Positions 1-7,476 of a stretch of 40,121 nucleotides of DNA are shown here, piece after piece (the first letter of the stretch is position 1; every line of letters begins with the position of its first letter). The stretch is from an uncultured Treponema sp. (GTDB lineage Bacteria; Spirochaetota; Spirochaetia; Treponematales; Treponemataceae), in the NCBI GenBank assembly GCA_937890485.1, contig CALBXN010000143.1, forward strand, positions 1-40,121, in the 5' to 3' direction. The translations under genes were made by a program, and so were the position numbers. The notes under the pieces are model-generated. The model had not been told where the DNA came from. It did not search any database and was given only the letters and a program-made list of their open reading frames with translations.

Positions 1-2
1 AT

Positions 3-287
3 TTTAACTTGTCTTACTCTAAGCATATTTATACTCCTAACCCTGCTAAATAGCCTGTAATAAATGCGAACGCTAAATTAAATCCACCACATATTCCATC
101 AACATCTAAAAGAGAAGCAGAAGCGTATGTAGAAAATGGTGGACTTGAAGTTATAAAAACAGTTGAGATGCCGTATCTTAAAATCAATACTGATTTTCTT
201 AGTCAGCTTCTTAATAAGGAAGGTTTTGATTCAGACGGTATAGATGTAATTTGTAGAGTGATTCAGATGATTGGATTAAGTGAGTAG
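3..287 (+). pseudogene. C-terminal part of a gene cut by the window edge, with an in-frame TAG
   Basis: From position 3 one frame is open to the TAG at 285-287 except for a single TAG at 51-53. Both sides read as plausible protein: a Pro/Asn-rich stretch just before and after the TAG (NPAK, then PVINANAKLNPP), then a lysine- and glutamate-rich C-terminus ending IQMIGLSE. There is no start codon with a ribosome site after the TAG. It may be the end of a gene that starts left of the window and has an amber mutation, or the real gene ends at 53 and the rest is remnant. Function not recognised. Confidence 0.4.
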
Positions 288-311
288 TTAATTTTTGGGA
301 GGAATACAATT

Positions 312-857
312 ATGGAAATTAGAAATGAGTACGGAAGATGGGGTCGTGTTAGTGTTGAAGTCCCTTATGATTGTGTAAAAGAAATTACAAGAACGTTGCG
401 TAAAACCTATAAAGGAATATCATCACATAGTTTTGGATACTGTTGTTCGTCAGATTATGATTACTATCATAAGAATTGTAACGAAGATGATTATGTAGAT
501 GCCAAGATTTTTAAGGGTGGTCTGAACAATCAGTATCGTGATGGCAGATTTGATATTGGAAATTGTGTATGGTTTATGTGGAGAATTAGCAATTTTGATT
601 TTGATGACATCATTAAAACTATGAATGATATTGCCCACAAATATAATTGTGAAATTAAAAAACCATTAAATGAATCAAAGTGTATTGAACTGCGTCTTGT
701 TCCTACTGATGAAGATATGTGTAGAGTTTTAATGGCACTTAAGAGAAAGCATTATTTTGTAGACGAGCCAATTGAAATTAGTATGGAAGAAGCCATGCGG
801 ATTTTGAAATCCGATACTGAAATTCAAATTGAAATTCTGAAACTGTTTAATGAATAG
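312..857 (+). CDS. Hypothetical early protein, 181 aa
   Basis: Not recognised. The start follows a strong GGGAGG ribosome site 10 nt upstream. The protein is soluble, rich in Tyr, Asp and Cys in its first half (a Cys-Cys pair near residue 44), with no signal peptide or membrane segment, and ends in an acidic helical stretch. First complete gene of a run of small plus-strand genes with short gaps, so probably an early, host-directed protein; that is inference from position only. Confidence 0.75.
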   Translation: MEIRNEYGRWGRVSVEVPYDCVKEITRTLRKTYKGISSHSFGYCCSSDYDYYHKNCNEDDYVDAKIFKGGLNNQYRDGRFDIGNCVWFMWRISNFDFDDIIKTMNDIAHKYNCEIKKPLNESKCIELRLVPTDEDMCRVLMALKRKHYFVDEPIEISMEEAMRILKSDTEIQIEILKLFNE

Positions 858-868
858 GAAGTGATATT

Positions 869-1237
869 ATGGAAATCAAGATTACAAAGCGTACTAAACT
901 TTTGGAAATCAATAATGATATGTGTCATAATTTTTATTACCTTGTCAATGGCAGATTTTATAATGAAAATAAAACTGCATATCGTAGATTTAAATTTGTA
1001 ATTTGGTTTGATATTTTTGATGTTGATGAATACTTTAATTATATTGATACTGATGATGGATGTCAGTGGATTGAACGTCCTATTACTAATAATATGATTG
1101 ATGAATATTGTAAAGAAATTATATGGTCAAGTGTAAGTATGGTATCTGATTATAATAATGAAAAAGAATTAAGATACTTTTATAATTGGTGTAATGATAC
1201 AATTATAAATTACAATCAAATAAATAAGTTCTGGTAG
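869..1237 (+). CDS. Hypothetical early protein, 122 aa
   Basis: Not recognised. It starts 11 nt after the previous stop, with GGAAG as ribosome site. Aromatic- and Asn-rich, soluble, acidic. Its TAG stop lies in the four-base loop of a perfect 7-bp hairpin (1228-1245), so the end of the gene and the hairpin are physically joined. Likely same transcript as its neighbours. Confidence 0.75.
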   Translation: MEIKITKRTKLLEINNDMCHNFYYLVNGRFYNENKTAYRRFKFVIWFDIFDVDEYFNYIDTDDGCQWIERPITNNMIDEYCKEIIWSSVSMVSDYNNEKELRYFYNWCNDTIINYNQINKFW

Positions 1238-1245
1238 ACCAGAAC
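1228..1245 (+). repeat. Stop-codon hairpin, copy 1
   Basis: GTTCTGG-TAGA-CCAGAAC is a perfect 7-bp stem with a four-base loop; the loop holds the stop codon of the upstream gene. A near-identical copy (TTCTGG-TATA-CCAGAA) lies at 2543-2558. No T-run follows, so it is not a classic terminator; an RNA processing or stabilising hairpin fits better. Confidence 0.55.
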
Positions 1246-1285
1246 AAAATTCAATTCGAAATTTGAAATTGAAAGGAGAATTCTA

Positions 1286-1834
1286 ATGATAGATTTTGAT
1301 AAACTTGCTGAGAATATTAATGCAATTAATGAAGTAATCAATGACCTTGAAACAGAAACAAAAGCTATTAGAAAAAATGTTGATTGTAAAAAAGCTGATG
1401 CATTTGAAATAATGTATAACGATGTATTAAAATATATACGTTTAATTTTAAAAGCTAATAATGGTAAGTCAGATACGTTTGGTCTTAATGTTATGTTTGA
1501 TGATGGATATGCAATTAGAATTGCTAAAGATTGGCATTGTGGTAATTATTATTATTGTTTAAAAGTAAGAGAAGATTATTGTGATGATTGGTATCCTATT
1601 TGGATTAGCAATCCTGATTATCCATATGATAAATATGTATTTGAGGGTTTGAACCGTAGTCCTAAAAGTGTAAAATGGTTAGTAGATGTCGTAGCCATTA
1701 ATTGGGATGAATACAAAATCAAAATTGAAAATTTAGTGGCTAACCATATTAATAATATAATTACTGAACGTTCTAAAAAAGCTCATAAAGAATATGAAGA
1801 TATGGTTAATGAAGCAGAAAGACTTGATGTTTAA
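1286..1834 (+). CDS. Hypothetical early protein, 182 aa
   Basis: Not recognised. AAAGGAG ribosome site 7 nt before the ATG. The first 40 residues look like an amphipathic helix or coiled coil (Leu/Ile heptad-like spacing with Glu/Lys); the middle is rich in Trp, Tyr and Asp (residues about 75-120); the end is helical and charged. No membrane part. Last gene before the promoter at 1873, so it probably closes the first transcript segment. Confidence 0.75.
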   Translation: MIDFDKLAENINAINEVINDLETETKAIRKNVDCKKADAFEIMYNDVLKYIRLILKANNGKSDTFGLNVMFDDGYAIRIAKDWHCGNYYYCLKVREDYCDDWYPIWISNPDYPYDKYVFEGLNRSPKSVKWLVDVVAINWDEYKIKIENLVANHINNIITERSKKAHKEYEDMVNEAERLDV

Positions 1835-1872
1835 ATTTGATTTTAAAATTTGCCGAGGAAATCTTATGTCGT

Positions 1873-1901
1873 TTGACATACACTATAATCTATGTTATAA
1901 T
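1873..1901 (+). promoter_or_regulatory. SigmaA-type promoter P1
   Basis: TTGACA at 1873-1878, 17-nt spacer, TATAAT at 1896-1901: both boxes match consensus exactly. It lies in the 109-nt gap before the gene at 1944. The bases before the -10 (TATGTTATAAT) are shared with promoters at 6207 and 24283. Confidence 0.88.
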
Positions 1902-1943
1902 ATATATGTCAGTTAAAGAGAAACAAAACAAAAGGAGTTAGTT

Positions 1944-2522
1944 ATGAAAGCTTATGCACTTAAAAATAGAAGTTCAGATTATCTTAAGAACACAAACATT
2001 AATGATGTTGGTTCTTATGTGTGGACACCATATTTAAATATCAAATCTAAATACAGAGATGATTTTGAAATTTATGATGATGAAGAATATGCAAGTGTAT
2101 CTGTTCCATATACAGACCTTGATGAACTTTTGGATGACCCACTTAATTATGAATGGTGTATGGGTTCTGATTTTTGTGATTGGGAATATGATGATTATAT
2201 TTCTGAACTTATTAAAGATGCAAACCATTATCTCGTATGTGCATATGGTTGCGATTGGAGAGGTCAAACAGGATATAAATTTGTAGATGAACTTAAGGAT
2301 GCATTTTATAGAGAGTATGATTGTCATCAGTATTATAGTGGTGGAAGTCAGGGTGGAAAATCCATAGAGATTATTGAATATTCTCATGATGTTCCGATGG
2401 GACATAGAACAATGATTATAGCATTGACCGATAGAGAATATGATAGATTAACTTTATGTGAAAACTTTGAAACTATAATTAATTTTGTAGACCGAATTTC
2501 CAAATCAATTATTGAAATTTAA
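1944..2522 (+). CDS. Hypothetical early protein, 192 aa
   Basis: Not recognised. First gene after promoter P1, with AAAGGAG as ribosome site, so it should be strongly expressed early. Acidic and aromatic; a Gly-rich stretch near residues 130-138 (YYSGGSQGGKS) resembles a loop. No signal peptide. Overlapping frames on either strand lack ribosome sites and are not taken as genes. Confidence 0.75.
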   Translation: MKAYALKNRSSDYLKNTNINDVGSYVWTPYLNIKSKYRDDFEIYDDEEYASVSVPYTDLDELLDDPLNYEWCMGSDFCDWEYDDYISELIKDANHYLVCAYGCDWRGQTGYKFVDELKDAFYREYDCHQYYSGGSQGGKSIEIIEYSHDVPMGHRTMIIALTDREYDRLTLCENFETIINFVDRISKSIIEI

Positions 2523-2542
2523 TTTGAAATTCTAATTTGAAA

Positions 2543-2558
2543 TTCTGGTATACCAGAA
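2543..2558 (+). repeat. Stop-proximal hairpin, copy 2
   Basis: TTCTGG-TATA-CCAGAA, 6-bp stem, four-base loop, followed by the same ACAAA as copy 1 at 1228. It sits about 20 nt after a stop codon and 18 nt before the next start. The two copies share stem sequence exactly although the surrounding genes are unrelated. Confidence 0.5.
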
Positions 2559-2575
2559 CAAATAGAGGTGAAATT

Positions 2576-2884
2576 ATGAATGAGATTATGTTTGATGAAA
2601 TTATTCTAACAAAAAAAGAAGTGGCATTTTGCAATAGATGTTTGAATAAAATAGTATTAACCGAAGATGAAACTTTGGTTTGGGGTGCATCTTTTGGAAA
2701 TGGTTTTGAAATGGATATCAAACTTTGTGGTGCAGATGAAGAAGTTGCATGGACAGAAGCAGTATTATTCAAGAATGGTTTTGAAGTTGGATACACAGAT
2801 TGTATGGATGAAATTCTTGGTGCATGGGAAATTGATTATGATGGTATAGCTTATATTGTATATGTAATTGAAGAACAGAATTGA
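2576..2884 (+). CDS. Hypothetical early protein, 102 aa
   Basis: Not recognised. I chose the ATG at 2576 because GAGGTG lies 7 nt upstream; the longer in-frame start at 2537 lies inside the upstream hairpin region and lacks a ribosome site. Acidic protein with a Cys pair (CNRC, residues about 19-22) and a further Cys near the middle; metal binding is possible but unproven. Confidence 0.75.
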   Translation: MNEIMFDEIILTKKEVAFCNRCLNKIVLTEDETLVWGASFGNGFEMDIKLCGADEEVAWTEAVLFKNGFEVGYTDCMDEILGAWEIDYDGIAYIVYVIEEQN

Positions 2885-2898
2885 GTTCAATTAATTGA
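2883..2898. repeat. Perfect palindrome between genes
   Basis: GTTCAATTAATTGAAC is a perfect 16-bp palindrome that overlaps the stop of one gene and lies just before the ribosome site of the next. It could be an operator or a small processing hairpin. No third copy seen. Confidence 0.35.
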
Positions 2899-2914
2899 AC
2901 TATAGGAGGAAATT

Positions 2915-3475
2915 ATGAGTTATAATCTAAATGAAATTTTTAAACTTGTTAGCGCAGATGAAGACAAAGTTATCATAGAAGTACTTGCGGATAGTCCTTT
3001 AAAAGTTGCTATGTTTCCGTTTGTATCTTCAGAGTACAATTATATTACTGTGACAAGAGGACGCAATCATATACTAACTGTGATTAAAAAAGATGGTAAG
3101 ACTTTCAGTTTTGATTTTGGAGATAATGGACATACACTAATTAGTGATTCACTTAAAGAACTTAAAAAATTTGTTTTGAAATTTATATCTGATAGTGGAG
3201 TTCTTATTGAATGGAATGGATGGAATATTAGAAGAGTAGTTATTTATTATAATTCGAGTTATAAAAAGTGGCAGTTAACTCTTGAGGGTGAACGTAAAAC
3301 AAATTATGGTTTTAGAAGTAACGATGCGTTTTATTGGAGTACAACTGCAAAGTCATTAAAAGAAATGATAGAAGAGTGTAAGAAATTTGTAACAGCTTCT
3401 TCATGGGAACATAGTATTGCAGTTACAGGAATTGATGTATGGACAGCAGTTAATTCTAAGTTTATGTTTAAATAA
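2915..3475 (+). CDS. Hypothetical early protein, 186 aa
   Basis: Not recognised. Very good ribosome site (AGGAGG). Predicted mixed alpha/beta soluble protein, with a basic central part (KKDGKT, RRVVIYY) and Trp-rich C-terminal third. Neighbour spacing and orientation place it in the early operon from P1. Confidence 0.75.
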   Translation: MSYNLNEIFKLVSADEDKVIIEVLADSPLKVAMFPFVSSEYNYITVTRGRNHILTVIKKDGKTFSFDFGDNGHTLISDSLKELKKFVLKFISDSGVLIEWNGWNIRRVVIYYNSSYKKWQLTLEGERKTNYGFRSNDAFYWSTTAKSLKEMIEECKKFVTASSWEHSIAVTGIDVWTAVNSKFMFK

Positions 3476-3492
3476 ATTAATGAGGTGAAATT

Positions 3493-4062
3493 ATGGGACA
3501 GTTTTCGTGGCTTGATTGTATAACTGGTGAACAGATTGTAGATGATAAACGCAGAGATGTGTATGTTTTAATCCCAAAAGAATTTGGCGGGGGACATCTT
3601 GTTGAACATTGTTATGATGGGTATGGACATTTTGACGGCGTAGATATCTTTGACCTTGTAGCTAAATGGAATAGAGAAATCCTTTCTGAAAAACCAAATT
3701 ATATTTTCCCTTATGCGGCAAAGAGAGCGCAGTATATTTCGGAACGTTATAAATGGGATTCAGATTATTCAGAAAGAATTGACTTACAGATTAGAAATAA
3801 ATCATGGTATCCAGCTTATAGCAATCTTGATTTAAGTGTAGAAGAAGTTGTGAATACAATGGAATCTAAATGGTGGAGTAGTGAGTGGAGAGATATTGGA
3901 ATTGAACTTGCATGTTATGATGAAGATAATGAAGCACTACCATTTCCAATAAAGATTACTCATAATCCTAATGCAATTTACGAAGATTGCAGACCATCAA
4001 AATCTGACCCAAATCAGGGATGGGAAGTTGAAGAAGATGAAGACGAAGAAGATTGGTATTAA
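3493..4062 (+). CDS. Conserved phage protein of unknown function (MGQFSW type), 189 aa
   Basis: The N-terminus MGQFSWLDCITGEQI and the C-terminal block with LPFPIKIT and DPNQGW match, from memory, a small family of conserved hypothetical proteins seen in phages and bacterial accessory regions; no function is known to me. Here the C-terminus carries an acidic tail (EVEEDEDEEDW). GAGGTG ribosome site. The end overlaps the start of the next small gene. Confidence 0.8.
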   Translation: MGQFSWLDCITGEQIVDDKRRDVYVLIPKEFGGGHLVEHCYDGYGHFDGVDIFDLVAKWNREILSEKPNYIFPYAAKRAQYISERYKWDSDYSERIDLQIRNKSWYPAYSNLDLSVEEVVNTMESKWWSSEWRDIGIELACYDEDNEALPFPIKITHNPNAIYEDCRPSKSDPNQGWEVEEDEDEEDWY

Positions 4063-4243
4063 ACGATGTGGTTATACACCATATGGCTATGGTGCTCGTA
4101 TTAATAATCGGCTCATAGAATTTGCCACGGAATCTGAATTAGATGAATGGATAGGAGAAGATGATTATGGATTTAAATATGATGTACAAATATGCTTATT
4201 GGGGAGTAATAGAAGAACTAAAAACGCTAATGAAATTATATGA
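4037..4243 (+). CDS. Small hypothetical protein, 68 aa, overlapping its upstream neighbour
   Basis: The frame runs from an ATG at 4037, inside the acidic tail codons of the previous gene, to the stop at 4243. A basic N-terminus (MKTKKIGIKRCGY) is followed by an acidic part. Both ends overlap neighbouring genes (26 nt and about 80 nt), and the ribosome site is weak (GGAAG), so translation would be coupled. Not recognised; less certain than its neighbours. Confidence 0.5.
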   Translation: MKTKKIGIKRCGYTPYGYGARINNRLIEFATESELDEWIGEDDYGFKYDVQICLLGSNRRTKNANEII

Positions 4244-4415
4244 TATGTGTATTGAAGTTAGTGACGGAGATGCCGCAGAAGAATATCTGATTCGAATTAA
4301 TGAAACGAAATCTGATTTTGATTTTATAATTTCGGTTTTAGGTTATAATAAAGAAGCAAGTTGGCAAGTTTTAGCTTATGAACTTAGAAAGGAGAATAAT
4401 TATGAGAGAAGATAA
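4161..4415 (+). CDS. Small hypothetical protein, 84 aa
   Basis: Not recognised. AGGAGA precedes the ATG at 4161 closely; the ATG at 4167 is equally possible. Mostly helical by composition, acidic. Its end overlaps the ribosome site and start of the next gene, typical of coupled translation. Confidence 0.6.
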   Translation: MIMDLNMMYKYAYWGVIEELKTLMKLYDMCIEVSDGDAAEEYLIRINETKSDFDFIISVLGYNKEASWQVLAYELRKENNYERR

Positions 4416-4668
4416 ACAGGCAATTTGTAATGCGTTTTGTGAAACACTTAGGCTAACAAGTGCGGCTGGTTCGCCAAATAATAATCCACTTATCGAACTG
4501 AGATATATGACCGCAGAAGAGGGTGGAAGATTTGATGAAACAGTACGTCCAATTTTTGAAAACCATTGTGGAGAAGCATTGAAATATTATGATGTAAATG
4601 TTACAGGCGATAGTGGTATTGCTGTATTGATGGATATTATGAATCAGTTTGTTAGAAAGATGTGGTAA
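4402..4668 (+). CDS. Small hypothetical protein, 88 aa
   Basis: Not recognised. Start chosen at 4402, 7 nt after AAAGGAG; the longer frame from 4378 would use a start inside the preceding gene. Contains AGSPNNNPLIELRYMT and ends with a hydrophobic helix (VLMDIMNQFVRKMW). Part of the early operon. Confidence 0.7.
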   Translation: MREDKQAICNAFCETLRLTSAAGSPNNNPLIELRYMTAEEGGRFDETVRPIFENHCGEALKYYDVNVTGDSGIAVLMDIMNQFVRKMW

Positions 4669-4680
4669 AGGAGATTAATT

Positions 4681-4905
4681 ATGGCTAATGTAAATTTTGA
4701 AATTAAAGAACATGTTGGTGTTATTGCTACTAAAAAGAATGGATGGACAAAAGAACTTAATGTTGTATCATGGAATGATGGTAAAGCTAAGTATGATATT
4801 AGAGAATGGGATGAAGATTATGAACGTATGTCTAAGGGAACAACGTTTACAGAAGAGGAACTTGAAAATCTGTTTAGAATTTTGAAATCAAAATTTGAAA
4901 GTTGA
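4681..4905 (+). CDS. PC4/YdbC-like single-stranded-DNA-binding protein, 74 aa
   Basis: The pattern NVNFEIKEHVGVIATKKNGW, TKELNVVSWNDGKAKYDIREW and GTTFTEEELENL matches the YdbC/PC4 (transcriptional coactivator p15) fold, which binds single-stranded DNA as a dimer. Length of 74 is the usual size for the bacterial type. Such a protein could act in transcription or replication of the phage; which is not visible. AAAGGAG ribosome site. Family call rests on remembered sequence pattern, no search was run. Confidence 0.85.
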   Translation: MANVNFEIKEHVGVIATKKNGWTKELNVVSWNDGKAKYDIREWDEDYERMSKGTTFTEEELENLFRILKSKFES

Positions 4906-4927
4906 TTCTAAATTATGAGGTGTAATT

Positions 4928-5143
4928 ATGAAGCTGAATAATAATATAGTTGTGTTAGATTTTAATGATGTTATTGATATAATTCATAATCTATCTTATT
5001 CACAAGGATTTTATGGTAGACTATTAAGAGATATTGGAGAACTTAAAAAATATGAACCTGAACATTTTGAAATGTTCGTAGAAGAAATTGAATCTCAGAA
5101 TTTTAGAACAGCATTAGATGTGATTATGTATTTTGAGGGGTAG
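4928..5143 (+). CDS. Small hypothetical protein, 71 aa
   Basis: Not recognised. GAGGTG ribosome site. Starts with a beta-like stretch (NNNIVVLDFNDVIDII) then helices with acidic residues. Two bases separate it from the next gene, so the pair is probably translated together. Confidence 0.65.
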   Translation: MKLNNNIVVLDFNDVIDIIHNLSYSQGFYGRLLRDIGELKKYEPEHFEMFVEEIESQNFRTALDVIMYFEG

Positions 5144-5145
5144 TT

Positions 5146-5388
5146 ATGAAAACTTATAAAGTATTTTATGTAATCAAAAAAGATAATCATGCTTATTTAC
5201 ATAACATGGAAATTGAATCTCGTAATCAAAAAGAAGCAAAAGTTTTTGTTAAAGAAATTGTTAAAGCAAAAACAAATCGTCATGCGTTTCATGTAACATG
5301 TAAAGAACCTATCGAAACCAATTATGGTTTAAGATGGGATGGTATGATTTATACATGTTATGACCCACTGTTGGAAAGACTATGGTAG
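5146..5388 (+). CDS. Small hypothetical protein, 80 aa
   Basis: Not recognised. GAGGGG ribosome site placed over the previous stop. Lysine-rich (basic) centre and a beta-like N-terminus (TYKVFYVIKKDNHAYLHNM) that resembles small ferredoxin-like or nucleic-acid-binding folds only loosely; no function claimed. Confidence 0.65.
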   Translation: MKTYKVFYVIKKDNHAYLHNMEIESRNQKEAKVFVKEIVKAKTNRHAFHVTCKEPIETNYGLRWDGMIYTCYDPLLERLW

Positions 5389-5398
5389 AGGTATAATT

Positions 5399-5956
5399 AT
5401 GAGCAACATTGATAATATTATTGCAGACATTACAGAAGTGAATCGGACTTATGGATTTTATATTCGTGATGAAGATGGAAATCTTAGAAATGATATTATT
5501 TGTGGTGAAGTAATTCCATTTCTTAAAGAACTTAAGAATTATGAAATTGATTTATCGCAGGAACAAATTAAAAAGATGATAGAATTTTGGGACGAGACTC
5601 GTATATGTAATGGATATAATACATATAATTGGGGTGCAAATATTGACCACAATATTGATTATCGAATTGCAAAGTCTACTCGTGATAGCGTATTGATTGC
5701 TTTTATGATACATAGATACGGAGATGTGCGTGTTAACTATACTGATTGGGCTATGTGTAAATTTGAAGATGAAGAAGAATTTTATGGACTTGAATCTATA
5801 ATGCAGTATAAACAAATCAATGAAAGATATGTAGCTGATATAAATATTTTTTCAGAAAGTTTTAATGTTTATGACTGTATTAAAGGTGAAGATGTAGGTG
5901 AATTTTGGGATATAGAAGTTGAATCATTGTTAAAAAGTATTGAAGAAAGAGGTTGA
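5399..5956 (+). CDS. Hypothetical early protein, 185 aa
   Basis: Not recognised. The ATG at 5399 is chosen because AGAGGT stands 9 nt upstream; the in-frame start at 5360 lies inside the previous gene. Acidic, soluble, with an N-terminal helical third and a Trp/Asn-rich centre (YNWGANIDHNIDY). No membrane segment. Confidence 0.7.
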   Translation: MSNIDNIIADITEVNRTYGFYIRDEDGNLRNDIICGEVIPFLKELKNYEIDLSQEQIKKMIEFWDETRICNGYNTYNWGANIDHNIDYRIAKSTRDSVLIAFMIHRYGDVRVNYTDWAMCKFEDEEEFYGLESIMQYKQINERYVADINIFSESFNVYDCIKGEDVGEFWDIEVESLLKSIEERG

Positions 5957-5960
5957 TATT

Positions 5961-6206
5961 ATGAAAAGAAAAAGACGGACACGTTTTATAACATGGTGTA
6001 AAAGAGACCCAGATGATGAACGTAAAATTAATTATACTTTTAAACATGCAAATGGTTTTGTTTCTCATTTTACAAGCGATGATGAACTTCCTTTAAATCT
6101 ATTTCTTAAAGTGCAGAACGCATGGATAGAAAGTATAGAACTTGTTAATAATGATTTAGAAAATTCCGCAGGAGAATGGTATACAATATTGTATGAAGAT
6201 GTGTGA
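5961..6206 (+). CDS. Small basic hypothetical protein, 81 aa
   Basis: Not recognised. Start at 5961 follows AGAGG at a good distance. The first 13 residues are strongly basic (KRKRRTRF), as in small nucleic-acid-binding proteins; the rest is neutral. Its stop overlaps the region of promoter P2. Confidence 0.65.
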   Translation: MKRKRRTRFITWCKRDPDDERKINYTFKHANGFVSHFTSDDELPLNLFLKVQNAWIESIELVNNDLENSAGEWYTILYEDV

Positions 6207-6235
6207 TTTGACATGACCTTATAAATATGTTATAA
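6207..6235 (+). promoter_or_regulatory. SigmaA-type promoter P2
   Basis: TTGACA at 6207-6212, 17-nt spacer, TATAAT at 6230-6235, exact consensus at both boxes and the same ATATGT before the -10 as P3. Directly after the stop at 6206. It drives the second block of small early genes. Confidence 0.88.
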
Positions 6236-6297
6236 TATATATAGTAAGAAATTTGATTTGAAATTTTAATTTGAAATTTAAGATTGGTGGTGAGATT

Positions 6298-6606
6298 ATG
6301 AAAGGTTATGTAATTAAAGTTACGTATTTAACAGGTAGACACAAAGGCAAAACATACCTTATGAAAAAAGGTGGTTATATTACCGAAGAACATTATCATC
6401 ATTTTGAATCTGATGTATATACAACTCTTGGTATTGCTAAAAGAGTTTGTACAATATATCGCAAGAATAATGAACGTGATTATAATGCTGAAAGACGGAC
6501 AAATGAATATAACATTTCAAAGGGTAGACCACCAAAGGATTGGTTTATATATGAACTCGAATCATATGAGCCATTTGAAATTGAATATTCCAAAGATATT
6601 ATATAA
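6298..6606 (+). CDS. Hypothetical early protein, 102 aa
   Basis: Not recognised. First gene after P2; the ATG at 6298 follows GGTGGTGAG, whereas the upstream in-frame ATG at 6271 has no ribosome site. Basic N-terminal half with His cluster (EEHYHHFES), acidic C-terminus. The leader of about 55 nt contains the repeated ATTTGAAATT motif. Confidence 0.7.
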   Translation: MKGYVIKVTYLTGRHKGKTYLMKKGGYITEEHYHHFESDVYTTLGIAKRVCTIYRKNNERDYNAERRTNEYNISKGRPPKDWFIYELESYEPFEIEYSKDII

Positions 6607-6638
6607 GTTCCAATTGAAATGAAACAAGGAGAGTAATT

Positions 6639-6989
6639 ATGGAAATTAAAAAGTTTAACATAGACGGAAAAGAAATCGAGTTTGTAAATGAATCGCTTGA
6701 TACACGACATGGTTTTAAACATGTGACTACAATGTTTATTAACAATTGTGAATATGGAAGTAATACTTGTTATTATCTTAATAGAACGTGGGAACATTAT
6801 AGATATCAGACAGTAATGCGTGGGTGTGTTCAGAATCTGATTGAAATTCGAATTGAAAATTTGAAATCAACTTTTAAAAACCAGTATGGATATTCAAGAA
6901 TGACAGCAAAGCGCAACGAAGAATTTGAAAAATGGATGGGGCATGATAACGTTGCAGATTTTTATGTGAAGCTTTTGAATGAAATTTAA
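6639..6989 (+). CDS. Hypothetical early protein, 116 aa
   Basis: Not recognised. AAGGAGAG ribosome site. Predicted alpha/beta with a long charged helix in the second half (residues about 67-100). Soluble. Sits between P2 and the recombinase in a run of similar small genes. Confidence 0.7.
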   Translation: MEIKKFNIDGKEIEFVNESLDTRHGFKHVTTMFINNCEYGSNTCYYLNRTWEHYRYQTVMRGCVQNLIEIRIENLKSTFKNQYGYSRMTAKRNEEFEKWMGHDNVADFYVKLLNEI

Positions 6990-7004
6990 TTTGGAGGTTT
7001 AGCT

Positions 7005-7361
7005 ATGGGTTATGATTCAAGACTTTATGTTGTGGAAGAATCTACATTTTGTCTTCCATCAGATAATGGAAAAGTTTATGCAGAAGTAATTGGCATGATT
7101 GATATGCGTGTATGCTATGCTATCAAAGATGTTTTTATTGAAGATGCTAAAGGATATATTTATTCTGATAATGGTAACACTGTAATCGAAAAAGATTTTT
7201 ATGGAGAACCACTTAAGGTTGCAAGTCTTAAAGAAGTAATTGTAAGACTTAAAAGAATTATCCACGAAACAGATTATAGGAGAGCGAAAATTGCATTGGC
7301 ATTTTTAGAAGAGGTTTATAAAACGATGCCAGATTGTAAGGTATATCATTGTGGACATTAA
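7005..7361 (+). CDS. Conserved hypothetical phage protein (MGYDSR type), 118 aa
   Basis: The start MGYDSRLYVVEES is a pattern I have seen in small phage proteins of unknown function. The protein has a beta-rich first half and a helical second half, ending with Cys and His (CKVYHCGH) that could bind metal. GGAGG ribosome site. No function claimed. Confidence 0.72.
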   Translation: MGYDSRLYVVEESTFCLPSDNGKVYAEVIGMIDMRVCYAIKDVFIEDAKGYIYSDNGNTVIEKDFYGEPLKVASLKEVIVRLKRIIHETDYRRAKIALAFLEEVYKTMPDCKVYHCGH

Positions 7362-7381
7362 TTAATAAACAGGAGGTAATT

Positions 7382-7447
7382 ATGACAATAGTAGGTTTCG
7401 GAGTTATTTATTTAGTGTGTGCAATTCTTGAATATGCGGTAAAATAA
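7382..7447 (+). CDS. 21-aa membrane microprotein
   Basis: A near-perfect AGGAGGT ribosome site stands 6 nt before an ATG that opens a 21-codon frame. Residues 2-18 form one hydrophobic segment (TIVGFGVIYLVCAILEY) ending VK, long enough to sit in a membrane. The strong ribosome site argues that it is translated. Function unknown; single-segment phage microproteins often modulate host membrane proteins (inference). Confidence 0.6.
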   Translation: MTIVGFGVIYLVCAILEYAVK

Positions 7448-7476
7448 AAATTGATTTCGAATTTTCAGGAGGAATT

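Noticed and set aside
2537..2575. Longer start for the 102-aa protein
   Set aside because: It overlaps the stop-proximal hairpin and has no ribosome site; the ATG at 2576 has GAGGTG.
6898..6912. ACAGCAA box at 6902 and in other coding regions
   Set aside because: It lies inside genes and has no complementary flanking strands, unlike the seven elements in the array.
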